A DNA stretch of 64,000 nucleotides from Chitinophaga chungangae (GTDB lineage: Bacteria > Bacteroidota > Bacteroidia > Chitinophagales > Chitinophagaceae): assembly GCF_017742215.1 (NCBI RefSeq), contig NZ_JAGHKP010000001.1:124001-188000 (forward strand). The letters run 5' to 3'. Shown here piece by piece: positions 43,629 through 53,283 of the stretch. Position 1 is the stretch's first letter. Each line of letters opens with the position of its first letter. A program made the position numbers and the translations under genes. The notes below the pieces were generated by a model. It did no database searches and had not been told where the DNA came from. It worked only from the letters and a program-made list of their open reading frames with translations.

Positions 43629-44669
43629 CTAAAAGCTGGGACAGGTTACGCTGTTCAGCGTGGTGTTACGGCTGTTCAGGAAGTTCTTGAACACCATGCT
43701 CACCTCGAAGCCGCCCATGGCCTGGCTGGCCGTGCGCAGTTTTGAAATGTTAACATCGTAGCTCACCCCGATCTCGTAAGCGCCCATGTCCAGCCGCACT
43801 ACCGGCACCACGGCGTCGTTCCAGCGGAGGAACATGCCGGCGTAAAAGCCCCTGTCCGATTCCAGGCCCTGGTCCATCAGGCCGTACCCGATAAGGCCGC
43901 CGCCGATAAACTCCGAGTAAGCGCCCTGGTGGATCTGGTTGTAATGCGCCACTATTTTTACGCGTTCCGAAACGGGGACGGTTATCCCCATGTTGAAGCT
44001 GAGTTTCGCATCCAGCTCCACTGTTTTGTCGTCGTAAAACGAAACTTTGGGATTGTTGAAATGATAATAAGCCGCACCGATGTAATAAAAAGTGCCTTCG
44101 CCGAGGTCGCCGTTATAGCTCATGCCCACGCCCATGTCCCAATACCCGTACCCGATCTTCGCCAGCCTGCCTTCTTCGCCGGTGGGGGCGAAAGGGTCGA
44201 AACGGCCCGCGGTATACTGGTTGTTGAAAGTGAGGTGCTGCGGGTCGAACTGGCGCTGCACGTAGCCGCCGGTAAAACCGAGGGAGAGAAAGCTGCTCCT
44301 GTCTTCGCTCAGCGACTTATGATAGTTGATGGCCGGCAGTATCTGTACGGAACGCAGATTGGAGGTGCCCGCTTTGTCGTAGGTAAGCTGCAGCCCCGCG
44401 GTTACGTGGTCGTTGTAATTGCCTACCGGGAATTTCATTTCGCCGCTCACCGTGCCCGTCTGGTAAGGAACGGTCACGCTGTTCCACTGGTTGCGGTACA
44501 CGCCCTGCACCCGCACGTCTCCCTTGAAGATCCCGATCAGCGCCGGGTTGCGCAGGATGGGCGTTTCCGCGAACTGTGACAAATGTATATCCTGCGCCTG
44601 CGCGCCCATGGCCCCTGCTGCGAGGAGAGCGCTTAACCACAGTTTTTTCATGCTTTGCAGCGTTTTCAT
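43629..44669 (-). CDS. PorP/SprF-family type IX secretion outer-membrane protein
   Basis: The 346-residue protein (or 340 residues from the ATG at 44651) has a signal peptide ending AQAQ, then the family opening DIHLSQFAETPILRNPALIGIF, VYRNQWNSVTVPYQ, and a barrel of alternating strands with GLQLTYDKAG. It ends VTCPSF. It lies 2 bases after the stop of the 943-residue PKD/CTD protein and is therefore its likely partner, holding it at the outer membrane. It is a clear paralogue of the PorP/SprF protein at 27014-28033. Confidence 0.9.
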   Translation of the reverse strand: MKTLQSMKKLWLSALLAAGAMGAQAQDIHLSQFAETPILRNPALIGIFKGDVRVQGVYRNQWNSVTVPYQTGTVSGEMKFPVGNYNDHVTAGLQLTYDKAGTSNLRSVQILPAINYHKSLSEDRSSFLSLGFTGGYVQRQFDPQHLTFNNQYTAGRFDPFAPTGEEGRLAKIGYGYWDMGVGMSYNGDLGEGTFYYIGAAYYHFNNPKVSFYDDKTVELDAKLSFNMGITVPVSERVKIVAHYNQIHQGAYSEFIGGGLIGYGLMDQGLESDRGFYAGMFLRWNDAVVPVVRLDMGAYEIGVSYDVNISKLRTASQAMGGFEVSMVFKNFLNSRNTTLNSVTCPSF

Positions 44670-44671
44670 GT

Positions 44672-47503
44672 TTATCGTAATAAGGTTACATTTCCTTTTA
44701 ATTCAAACCTTTCCCCTGAATCGCACAACCCGTCGAACAGCCAGATGAACACGTCTGAAGGCAGCGGCCTGCCGTTGAACGTGCCGTTCCAGCCATGGCT
44801 CATATCGTCTATGTTGAAATTCTCTCTTCTGAATACTTCCTGCCCCGTGCGGCTGTAAATGCGCAGCGAATGGATCGTGCGGATGCCTTTGCCGCGCGGG
44901 TAAAAGATGTCGTTCATGCCGTCTCCGTTGGGCGAAAAGCCGTTCGGGAAAAACACCACGCCCTGGTCGCAAAGCAGCTTCACGTTCATCACGTCCGTTT
45001 TTTTGCAGCCCTGGCTGTTCGTCACCTCGTAAGCATAGTCCGTCGCAATGCGCGGCGTGGCCACGGTTTGCGGGCAGGTTGCGCAGTCGATGTTCGTGTT
45101 GGGTTTCCATTCCCCGCTTACCACATCGGCGCTGAAGGAGGCCGTCAGGTACACGATGCTGCCCACGGTCACCACCTGGTCTGGCCCGGCGTTCACAGTG
45201 GGCGCGGGTTTCACGGTTACGGTCACCTGCGCGGCGGCCGAAGGGCAGGCCGCGTCATGACCGGCGGATACGGAATAAGTGGTGGTGGCCTGCGGGGTTA
45301 CCACGGGCATGGCCGTGTTGGCGCCGTCGATGGTGTTGGGCGTCCAGCTGTAGAAGGTGGCGCCCGCCGCGCGCAGCTGTGCGCTGGCGCCTTCGCAGAT
45401 GGCCGTGTCCGGGCTCATCACGAGGTTTACGGTTGGCACTACTTTGATCTGCACCGTGTCTTCGGTGGTGCAGCCGAAATTATTGGTGGCGATGGCTTTG
45501 TATGCCGTGTCTTTCAAAGGCGTGGCTACCGGGCTGCTGCAATGGGTACAGCTGAGCTGGTAAGCGGGCTGCCATTGCACCGTGCCGTTGCTTACGCCCG
45601 TGAGCGTTACGCCGGAGCCTTCGCATATTTTGGATTGCGAGGCCACCGCATTGATGAAAGGCGTCGGGTTCACGGTGATCTGCCGGGAGATGGAATCCGT
45701 GCAGTTCCTTGCGTCGGTCACTACCAGCTTCACGTTGTAATTGCCGCTGGCGTTGTAGGTGGTGGCGGGCGTTTGTTGGGTAGACCGCGATCCGTTGCCC
45801 AATTCCCACCGCCAGCTGGTAAGCGGGATATTGGGCGAGGGCTGCGATTGCTGGCTGAAGGTGACCGGCTGCCCTTCGCAGGCGCTGGCGGCCAGCGCAA
45901 AGTCCGCCTGTGGCGCGATCACCTGCAGGTGATCCGTTTTTATGATGGTATCGTTGCAATACGCGGGGTCTTTGTAGCGGATGATAAGCATGTCCGAAAA
46001 ATTCCCCGTTATCTCTACTTTCTTCAGGATGTCTACCTCGGTGGTCACCAGCGTGGTGCCGTCCCCGAAGCGCCAGTCGTAGCTGTCCACCAATGTATGC
46101 GGCACGTGCACCACGCCGTAAGGCACGTTGCTGCTGCGGCAGATAGTGCCCACGCCGGTATGGAAGTCTGCCGAAAATACCTGTATGGTCTGGTAAATGG
46201 AGCTGATGCAGTTCTGCGCGGTGTTCCTCACGGTGAGCCGTACGTTGTAGGTGCCGGGCTGACTGAAAGTGTGGATGGGATGCGCGCTGTTGTCGACCGG
46301 TGAATTATCGTCGAAATACCATTCGTAGGTATCGGTGGGCGAGCCGGCGGAAGTGTTGGTGAAATTAAAGGTGTTCCGCATATCGCAGCGGCGCTGGAAG
46401 TTGAAACTGGCCACAGGCCCGGTGCTGCTGACGCTCACCGGTTGCGCCTGGGTATAACACCCGTTGGAGCCGGCGCTGAGCTGGATCGTAACGTTGCCGG
46501 ACGTACGGAATGTGTGGTTCACGTCGTTCTCCGGGCCTTCGTGCGCCGTGCCGTCCCCGAAATCCCAGCGGTACTGGTTGGCGTTGGCGGCCGTAGCCAG
46601 CAGGCGGGCGCTGGTACCGGCGCAATTGTCTGGCCGGGTTACGGTGAAACTCACGTTCTGCGGCGCTACGCCGGCTTTCACCAGCTGCGGGAAATTTTTC
46701 TGCACGGTGCATCCCTGTTGGGTGGTAACAGACAGGCTCACGTTATAGGCCCCGGCCGTGTTGTATACATGCGAAACATCGGCGGTGGCGGAGTTTACGC
46801 TCTGCCCGTCGCCGAAGATCCAGGCGTATTGTGTTACGGGATCGTTGTTGCTGGAAGTGACGGTTACATCCATATTGGCGGTGAAAGGCACGCAGCCTTC
46901 CAGTTGCGGCGTATTCAGCGCGATCTCCGGTGTGGCGATCATGATGAAGCCGCTTTTCGTAAGGGTGGAAGAACAGCCGGTGGCATTCACGACGGTAAGC
47001 TTCACATCGAACGTGTCCACCCGCGTATATTGGTGCTGCACCACGGCGTCGGTGGTGGTCACCGGAGCGGAGCCGTCCCCGAAATCCCAGGTGCGGTGAT
47101 GCCCGCCGGGCGTATTGTCTGTAAAGGTGGCGGTGTAAGGGCCGCAGCCTTTCTGTTTATCCACGGAAAATGCCGCAACCGGCATGGGGTATATCTCGAA
47201 ATCGCGTGTGGCCGTGGCCGTTGCCAGCTGGTAATACGCCGTCAGTTTTACGGACACCGGGCCCGCCACAGTAAAAGTGATCACCGGGTTTGCCTCGGTA
47301 GACGTGCGCCCGTCCCCGAATTCCCACAAATAATTCAGCGGGCTGCCCGTGCTGGTATTTTGAAAAGTAACTTTCACCGGCGCACATTGACTTTGGGGTT
47401 CTGCAGTATAAGAAAATCCCGCCTGCTGGGCATGCAGCAGCACAGGACCGGCCAACAGGCTGAAAATGAGAGCATACAGGTTTTTCTTCTTAGGTAACTT
47501 CAT
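44672..47503 (-). CDS. Secreted PKD-array protein with type B T9SS C-terminal domain (943 residues)
   Basis: The protein has a signal peptide (about 1-25, ending LHAQ), about seven PKD domains (cores such as YLWEFGDGRTS, RTWDFGDGSA, YAWIFGDGQS, YRWDFGDGTA, YEWYFDDNSP, YDWRFGDGTT and WRWELGNGS) and three Ig-like modules with a CxxC or similar signature (SCTHCSSP, DCATCPQT). It ends in the gliding-motility C-terminal domain (NGFSPNGDGMND ... LKGNVTLLR). It should be exported by the type IX system and displayed at the surface, possibly as an adhesin. The PorP/SprF gene follows 2 bases later on the same transcript. It lies 72 bases after the 1612-residue paralogue. Confidence 0.92.
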   Translation of the reverse strand: MKLPKKKNLYALIFSLLAGPVLLHAQQAGFSYTAEPQSQCAPVKVTFQNTSTGSPLNYLWEFGDGRTSTEANPVITFTVAGPVSVKLTAYYQLATATATRDFEIYPMPVAAFSVDKQKGCGPYTATFTDNTPGGHHRTWDFGDGSAPVTTTDAVVQHQYTRVDTFDVKLTVVNATGCSSTLTKSGFIMIATPEIALNTPQLEGCVPFTANMDVTVTSSNNDPVTQYAWIFGDGQSVNSATADVSHVYNTAGAYNVSLSVTTQQGCTVQKNFPQLVKAGVAPQNVSFTVTRPDNCAGTSARLLATAANANQYRWDFGDGTAHEGPENDVNHTFRTSGNVTIQLSAGSNGCYTQAQPVSVSSTGPVASFNFQRRCDMRNTFNFTNTSAGSPTDTYEWYFDDNSPVDNSAHPIHTFSQPGTYNVRLTVRNTAQNCISSIYQTIQVFSADFHTGVGTICRSSNVPYGVVHVPHTLVDSYDWRFGDGTTLVTTEVDILKKVEITGNFSDMLIIRYKDPAYCNDTIIKTDHLQVIAPQADFALAASACEGQPVTFSQQSQPSPNIPLTSWRWELGNGSRSTQQTPATTYNASGNYNVKLVVTDARNCTDSISRQITVNPTPFINAVASQSKICEGSGVTLTGVSNGTVQWQPAYQLSCTHCSSPVATPLKDTAYKAIATNNFGCTTEDTVQIKVVPTVNLVMSPDTAICEGASAQLRAAGATFYSWTPNTIDGANTAMPVVTPQATTTYSVSAGHDAACPSAAAQVTVTVKPAPTVNAGPDQVVTVGSIVYLTASFSADVVSGEWKPNTNIDCATCPQTVATPRIATDYAYEVTNSQGCKKTDVMNVKLLCDQGVVFFPNGFSPNGDGMNDIFYPRGKGIRTIHSLRIYSRTGQEVFRRENFNIDDMSHGWNGTFNGRPLPSDVFIWLFDGLCDSGERFELKGNVTLLR

Positions 47504-47541
47504 TTTTCACGGATATGGGATACTATAGGTTATGGATTACA

Positions 47542-47549
47542 CAAATCTA
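47542..47549 (-). promoter_or_regulatory. -7-like element (TAGATTTG) before the 943-residue PKD gene
   Basis: On the minus strand this is a perfect TAnnTTTG match, 38 bases before the ATG at 47503, in the 72-base gap after the larger PKD gene. No TTTG -33 element was found, so the gene could also be read from upstream. Confidence 0.4.
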
Positions 47550-47575
47550 TAATATTATTTCAATATAACCATCAG

Positions 47576-50500
47576 TTATCGCAACAGGGTTATATTTCCC
47601 TTTAAAAGCATCGGTTCATTCCCGTTGCAGGTCACCTCCACGTAGTAGATGTACACGTCCGGGTTCAGCAGGGCGCCCCCGAAGCGGCCGTCCCACCCGC
47701 AGGCCGGGTCGTCGCTCTGGCACCGGTTCCTTTCGAACACCAGCTGGCCCCAGCGGTTGTAGATCCTGAACGATTTGATCGAGTTGATGCCCCTGCCGCG
47801 CACGTAGAAAATGTCATTCATGCCGTCCCCGTTCGGGCTGAAAGAGTTGGGAATGAATGCGCTGGCGCCGTCGCAGATCAGCCGGATGGGCAGCAGTGTC
47901 ACGGAAGTGCAGCCAAAACGGTTGGTGGCCGTGATGTTGTAGGTGATGTTCGCCTGGGGCGTTACTTCCGGGTTCGGACAGGTATAACAGTCCAGCCATT
48001 TGGCTGGGTACCAGCTCCAGCTGGTGATATCGTCGCTGCCGGTTACGTTCAGCACCATAGCGGTGCCGGCAGACATCACCCTGTCGCCGCCAATGTTCAC
48101 CACGGGCGAGGGATGCACGGTAACCGTCACGTTCGCCGTGTCTGTAAAACAGGCGTCGCTGCCGTACCCGATCACCTGGTAGTTGGTGGATTGCTCCGGT
48201 TTGGCTACCGGGTTGGGGATGTCGTCGCGGTTGAGGCCGGTTTCAGGTACCCAGCGGTAACGCACGGCGCCGGTGGCGTTGAGCTGTGTTTGTTTGCCTT
48301 CGCAAAGCATCGCGTCGGCCGAGCGCACTTCAAACGGATGGCTCACGGTCACGCGCATGGAATCGCGGCGCGTACAGCCGAAACTATTCAGCGCCAGTAC
48401 TTTGTACATCGTGTCGCGCACGGGGCTTACAACAGGGCTGGGAGATGCAGGGTCGGAGATGTTGTATTCCGTCCAGCTGTATTGGGCGGGCGAGCCGTTG
48501 GTCTGCAATTGCAGGCCCTCGCCTTCGCACACTACCGCTTCCCTGGGCGTTACGTTCAGCACAGGCAGTGGGTTCACGGTTAGGTTGATCTCCGATACGT
48601 CCGGACAGGTGCCTTCGCTGTTGCGGATCACGAGTTTTACGTTGGTAGCGCCCGGCTGGTCGAAGGTGAGCCTCGGGCCTACGGGGCCCGTCATGGCTTC
48701 CACGTCGTTCACCAGCCAGCTCCAGCTGGTGCCGGGCAGGTTCCTGTCTTCCGTGCCGCTGAAAAGAACGGTGGCGCCTTCGCACACCGGGTCTACCGGG
48801 CGGATGTTCGCCTGGGGAAGCGGCGCCACCCGCACGGGCATCGTTTTCGTGTCCGTGCAGCCATAACGGCTCGTGGCGGTAAGCGTAGCGGTGTAATCGC
48901 CGACGCCGGAATACAGGAAATTCGGGTTTTCATCACCGCTTACATCGTCCGTTCGCCCGGTTATGCCAAAATCCCAGGCATAGGTGAGCGGGTCGCCGTG
49001 ATTGTCTTTAGACAATGCGGTGGTGGTATTGTTGAACCGGATCACCGCTTCGTCGCAGGCCTGGCTGTCGTCCAGCGCGAAAGACACTATCACCTCGTCT
49101 ACGATGATGCTGTCTCTCGGCCCCTGCGCTGGCACTTTGCAGCCCTGGGCGTCTTCCAGCACCACGCGCGGGTAATACACGCCCGCTTTTTCGTATTTGT
49201 AGGTGAAGGTATTGGTGGTGGTGGTCTGAACGTTACCGTTGTCCAGGTCCCAGATGTATTTCACGGAATTAGGCGAAGTGGCCGAAAGCGTGATGTCGTG
49301 CGGGGCGCAGCCGGTGAGCGGTGAAATCGTGCGCGTGCCGATCGGCCCGTCTATCTTGATCTCCGCCGTTTCGGACGCAGGGCAGTTTCCTTCTGAAAAT
49401 ACTTCCAGCCGGATGGTATACGTGCCGGGCAGGTTGTAAATGTGGGAAGGCGCTTCCAGGTCGGACCTGCTGCCGTCGCCAAAGTCCCAAACGGAACGCA
49501 CAAAATCGCTGCTTTCATTCGTAAGCTGCACCAGCGCGGGCGGGCAAACATTCAGTGTAGACGGCACCGTGAATTTAGCTTTCGGATCGGGCACGGTGAT
49601 ATATTCGTCTTTTTGAATGGAAGAAGAACAGCCTTCATTGTCGGCGATGTCCAGCTTCACGGTGTATTTGCCGGGCGCGGTGTATGTTTTCACGGGATGC
49701 ACGTCCGTACTGCCGGTTCCGTCACCAAAATCCCAGGTGTAGTTGAGATTTGCGCCGGAAGATGCGTTGCTGAACTGCAGGCCCATGTTCTGGCAGGCGA
49801 TCTGCGTAGCGGTGTTGAACTGCGCGTTCACGGCGATAACGGTAACGGGTTGGGTCACTACCGTTTCGCAACCGGCCGCGTCGCGGATGGTAAGCGTTAC
49901 GTCGTAAGTACCGCGGGTGTTAAAAATATGCTCGTAATGCTGCGGCTTCGTGGTGGTTTGTTCTTCCGGCGTGCCGTCCCCGAAATTCCAGGTCCAGGAA
50001 GTGATGCCGTAGCCGTGCAGCGGGGTGGAAGCGTCGTTGAAAAGCCGGTCTTCGTTCACGCAGCGCAGGCCGGTAACGTTGAAGTTCGCCAGGGAACCGT
50101 TCACTTGTATGGGCAGTGTGTTGGACTGGGTTACACATCCGTTCCTGTCGCGGATCTGCAGCATTACGTTGTAGGTACCGGGATTGCGGTAGGTTTTGGA
50201 AATGTCGTTGCCGCCGTTGGGAGCATAGGTGCCGTCGCCCCAAACCCAGTACCAGTCGTCGATCAGGTTCGCATCAAGTTCGTTGCGCGAGATCACGACA
50301 GATTCGCCCGCGCAGATCTCCGCTTTGTCGCTGCTGATCACCGGTTTTTCGTCGATCACGTCCAGCGTTTGCCGGTAAACGGATTCGCAATTGCCGTCGG
50401 ATACGGTCAGGGTAACGGTGTAGCGGCCCGTTTGCGCGTAAACGTGCACGGGCGACTGGTCGGTGGAAGTAAACCCGTCCCCGAAATCCCATTCCCAGGA

Positions 50501-52414
50501 ACGCGGCGAACCCACAATGGGCCCGAAATCCGACTGGTCTGTAAACTGTACGCGGTACCGGTCCGCACAGTCCTGGCGGATGGCGAACTGTGCTATGGGC
50601 GGCAATATCCTGATGAAATCGACCTTGGTGAGGCTTCTGCGGCAGCCGTAGTTGCTTACTTCGAGCGTTACGTCGTGCAGGCCGATGCGGCGGAATATAT
50701 GCCCGGGATTTTCACCGCTTTCCGTGCGGTTGTCGTCTTCCGGGAACAGCCAGAGCCATTCGGTGCCGGGCGGGGTGGAAAGATTGGTGAACTGTACGGG
50801 TATATCGGCGCAGGGCGCTTTTGGCGTCGCGTCGAACTCCACTACGGGGATGCGGCCCGCTCTCACGGAGCCCCGCAGCGTAATGCGGCAGCCGCCGCTG
50901 ATATCGAGCGTAACGCTCACGTTAAAGATGCCTTCGGTGGTGTAAGTATGCGATGGCGTGGGCAGCGCGGAGGTGGCGCCGTCCCCGAAATCCCAGTTGT
51001 AACCCGTGATGGTGCCGGCCGTGTTAAGCGCGGCGTTGAAGGTGGTGGTGTGGGGAAGACAGCCTTCCGGCAGATCGATGTACAGCTGCCCCTGCGGCTC
51101 ATCCACGCGGATGTACTGCGGCAATTGCACTTCGTCTGTACAACCTTGCGTGCTGGTAACCACCAGGCGCACGTTGTAGCTGCCGAAGTTCCGGTAGTTA
51201 TGCGCGGGCGCGTCTCCCGTGCCGGTTTCCCCGTCCCCGAAATTCCAGGCGTAAGTGGATGCGCCGGTGGACTGCGAAGTGAACTGCGTCGTAAAGGGGA
51301 CTGCGCAACCCGTTTGCGGGCTGGCCGTAAAGCTGGCCTGCGGCCTGGGATGTACGGTAATGGTTTTGGTGATGGTCTCCTCGCAGCCCGCGGGGCCGGA
51401 GGTGAGCGTAATATCGTAAGTGCCGGGCGTGGCGAAAAAGAAAGTGGGATTGGTAGCGTAAGACGTGCGCCCGTCTGGCAACGTCCAAAAGCTGTAAGTG
51501 GCCGCCGGCGTAGTGGTGTTGCGCAACGTAACGTTCGTTTCCGAGCAGGCGTTGCCATCTACAGCGAAGTCCGGCTTCGTTTTTTCGATGGCGACAAACG
51601 CGGGTTTGGTCACTACGCGCTCGCAGCCCAGCGTGCTCCTGGCGGTGAGCACCACGTTGTACCGGCCTTCGGCGGTGTAAGTGTGCGCGGGGAACTGGTC
51701 GCTGGAAGTGCCGCCGTCGCCGAAGGTCCAGGCGAAAGTAGCCGCCCCGGAGCCGGTGGCGCGGAAGTTGACGGTGTGCGGCGTTACGCAGCTGCCCGGC
51801 GCATCTGCGGTGAAGTCTACATTCGGCGTTTCGTCTGTCCTGATAAGGTTGGGCCTGGTCAGGCTTTTTTTACAGCCGAAGCTGTTTTCGACAATGGTCG
51901 TTACCGAAAAGCTGCCGCCTACGGTATAGGTATGCGAAGCGGTGGTTCCTTGCGCGGTATTGCCGTCTCCGAAGTCCCACACGATGCTGCGGATGGTGCC
52001 GGAACCCGGCGTACTGTTGTCTGTAAACGATACGGCAAGCGGCGTACAGCCGGAAGTGATGGACGGGGTGAACGCGGGGGCGGGCACGTCGTGCACGGTG
52101 ATGGTGGTGGTGAACGTTCGCGGGCCGGCGGGATATGTAACGGTTAAGGTGACGTTGTAAGTGCCCGGATCGGTGAAAACCTTGCCCGCATCGGGGGTGG
52201 TGGCATGTGCGCCAAGACCGAAATCCCAGTCGTAGGCGGTGGCGCCGGCATCGGATTGATTGGTAAATGAAACGGTAAGGGGCGCGCATCCGGCTGTAAC
52301 GTCCGCCGTAAAGCGGGCTGTTTGAGCGTAGGCAGGCAAAACAGCCGTCAGCATAACCAGCAGCATGCCTGTAAGCAGCATCACCCGGCGGCCGGGACGG
52401 AAAAGGTGGTTCAT
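47576..52414 (-). CDS. Giant secreted PKD-array protein with type B T9SS C-terminal domain (about 1612 residues)
   Basis: From the ATG at 52414 the protein has a signal peptide (MLLTGMLLVMLTAVLPAYA, ending near AQT), about 15 PKD-like domains (cores such as YDWDFGLG, IVWDFGDGNT, FAWTFGDGGT, YAWNFGDGET, WEWDFGDGFT, YTWDFGDGTG), three Ig-like modules with DCYTCPNP in the last, and a gliding-motility C-terminal domain (NSFSPNGDGMND ... LKGNITLLR). A longer open frame (to 52465) adds 17 residues before the signal peptide and is not preferred. Roughly every 80-90 residues a PKD unit repeats. It heads a block of two PKD/CTD genes and a PorP/SprF gene on the minus strand. Confidence 0.92.
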   Translation of the reverse strand: MNHLFRPGRRVMLLTGMLLVMLTAVLPAYAQTARFTADVTAGCAPLTVSFTNQSDAGATAYDWDFGLGAHATTPDAGKVFTDPGTYNVTLTVTYPAGPRTFTTTITVHDVPAPAFTPSITSGCTPLAVSFTDNSTPGSGTIRSIVWDFGDGNTAQGTTASHTYTVGGSFSVTTIVENSFGCKKSLTRPNLIRTDETPNVDFTADAPGSCVTPHTVNFRATGSGAATFAWTFGDGGTSSDQFPAHTYTAEGRYNVVLTARSTLGCERVVTKPAFVAIEKTKPDFAVDGNACSETNVTLRNTTTPAATYSFWTLPDGRTSYATNPTFFFATPGTYDITLTSGPAGCEETITKTITVHPRPQASFTASPQTGCAVPFTTQFTSQSTGASTYAWNFGDGETGTGDAPAHNYRNFGSYNVRLVVTSTQGCTDEVQLPQYIRVDEPQGQLYIDLPEGCLPHTTTFNAALNTAGTITGYNWDFGDGATSALPTPSHTYTTEGIFNVSVTLDISGGCRITLRGSVRAGRIPVVEFDATPKAPCADIPVQFTNLSTPPGTEWLWLFPEDDNRTESGENPGHIFRRIGLHDVTLEVSNYGCRRSLTKVDFIRILPPIAQFAIRQDCADRYRVQFTDQSDFGPIVGSPRSWEWDFGDGFTSTDQSPVHVYAQTGRYTVTLTVSDGNCESVYRQTLDVIDEKPVISSDKAEICAGESVVISRNELDANLIDDWYWVWGDGTYAPNGGNDISKTYRNPGTYNVMLQIRDRNGCVTQSNTLPIQVNGSLANFNVTGLRCVNEDRLFNDASTPLHGYGITSWTWNFGDGTPEEQTTTKPQHYEHIFNTRGTYDVTLTIRDAAGCETVVTQPVTVIAVNAQFNTATQIACQNMGLQFSNASSGANLNYTWDFGDGTGSTDVHPVKTYTAPGKYTVKLDIADNEGCSSSIQKDEYITVPDPKAKFTVPSTLNVCPPALVQLTNESSDFVRSVWDFGDGSRSDLEAPSHIYNLPGTYTIRLEVFSEGNCPASETAEIKIDGPIGTRTISPLTGCAPHDITLSATSPNSVKYIWDLDNGNVQTTTTNTFTYKYEKAGVYYPRVVLEDAQGCKVPAQGPRDSIIVDEVIVSFALDDSQACDEAVIRFNNTTTALSKDNHGDPLTYAWDFGITGRTDDVSGDENPNFLYSGVGDYTATLTATSRYGCTDTKTMPVRVAPLPQANIRPVDPVCEGATVLFSGTEDRNLPGTSWSWLVNDVEAMTGPVGPRLTFDQPGATNVKLVIRNSEGTCPDVSEINLTVNPLPVLNVTPREAVVCEGEGLQLQTNGSPAQYSWTEYNISDPASPSPVVSPVRDTMYKVLALNSFGCTRRDSMRVTVSHPFEVRSADAMLCEGKQTQLNATGAVRYRWVPETGLNRDDIPNPVAKPEQSTNYQVIGYGSDACFTDTANVTVTVHPSPVVNIGGDRVMSAGTAMVLNVTGSDDITSWSWYPAKWLDCYTCPNPEVTPQANITYNITATNRFGCTSVTLLPIRLICDGASAFIPNSFSPNGDGMNDIFYVRGRGINSIKSFRIYNRWGQLVFERNRCQSDDPACGWDGRFGGALLNPDVYIYYVEVTCNGNEPMLLKGNITLLR

Positions 52415-52611
52415 AGGTGGTTCCTGATGGTAGATGTATGGTCGCGGCTGAAAAGCCCCTAACAAAAGCTAAAAGTAATATTTAAAAAACAATTATCTGT
52501 CTGTATTAACATTATGTTTTCAATGTGTTAACTGATTTATTATTTATTTGCCGGTGAGAGAAGTGTAACAAATACATGAAGTCTTCATAAAGCAATCAGT
52601 ACAAACAGTAT

Positions 52612-53223
52612 ATGGACATGGAAGCATTGGATAAAGCGTATTGGAACGCCCGCTACGAAAGCGGCGAAACGGAGTGGGACATGGGCGTTGTATCTCCTCC
52701 GTTGAGAGCGTATATGGATCAGTTACCGAATAAAAATCTGCGCATATTGATCCCCGGCGGGGGCAACAGTTACGAAGCCCGTTATTTGTGGGATTCGGGC
52801 TTCCGCGATATCACCGTTCTTGATATTTCTTCCGTGGTGATCGAGCGGTTGAAACGCGAGCACCAGGACACGGGCATCAAATTCGAACTGGGCGATTTTT
52901 TTGAGCACGAAGCGGAATACGACCTGATCATCGAACAAACTTTTCTTTGCGCGCTGGACCCAACTTTGCGGCAGGCCTACGCGCGGCATATGTACGACTT
53001 GCTCTGGGAAGAAGGCCGCCTGGTGGGCGTTTTGTTTAACCGCGAATTTGAAGAGCCGGGCCCTCCTTTCGGCGGCGGCATCAAGATCTACCGCAGGATG
53101 TTCGAGCCATACTTTAGTTTTAAAACCTTCGCTCCCTGCTACAATTCACACCCCGCCCGCCAGGGCAAAGAGGTGTTCATCAACTTCAGGAAGCTGGACG
53201 CGCTCGCAAGAAGGCGCAACTAA
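52612..53223 (+). CDS. TPMT-like SAM-dependent methyltransferase
   Basis: The 203-residue protein has the thiopurine-methyltransferase-type pattern: YWNARYESGETEWDMG, the SAM loop ILIPGGGNSYEARYL (GGG with NxxE instead of a classical GxGxG), VLDISSVVIERLK, and the IIEQTFLCALDP active-site segment. Members transfer methyl groups to small sulfur- or nitrogen-containing or halide acceptors; the substrate is unknown. The ATG start is 612 (codon M) with a second ATG two codons later. The 197-base gap before it (52415-52611) is AT-rich and shows no recognised promoter. Confidence 0.85.
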   Translation: MDMEALDKAYWNARYESGETEWDMGVVSPPLRAYMDQLPNKNLRILIPGGGNSYEARYLWDSGFRDITVLDISSVVIERLKREHQDTGIKFELGDFFEHEAEYDLIIEQTFLCALDPTLRQAYARHMYDLLWEEGRLVGVLFNREFEEPGPPFGGGIKIYRRMFEPYFSFKTFAPCYNSHPARQGKEVFINFRKLDALARRRN

Positions 53224-53283
53224 TACCCGCGCCATTTGCTTACCTTTACGGGTATTATTATTCTCCGTTAAAAGACAAAAAAG

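Noticed and set aside
44795..46303. 502-codon plus-strand open frame across the 943-residue PKD gene
   Set aside because: Antisense shadow of the PKD repeats, with no recognisable motif.
49442..52147. 901-codon open frame on the plus strand across the giant PKD gene
   Set aside because: It is the antisense shadow of a repetitive, GC-rich coding sequence; it has no start context, no domain pattern and inconsistent composition, while the minus strand has a full PKD/CTD protein.
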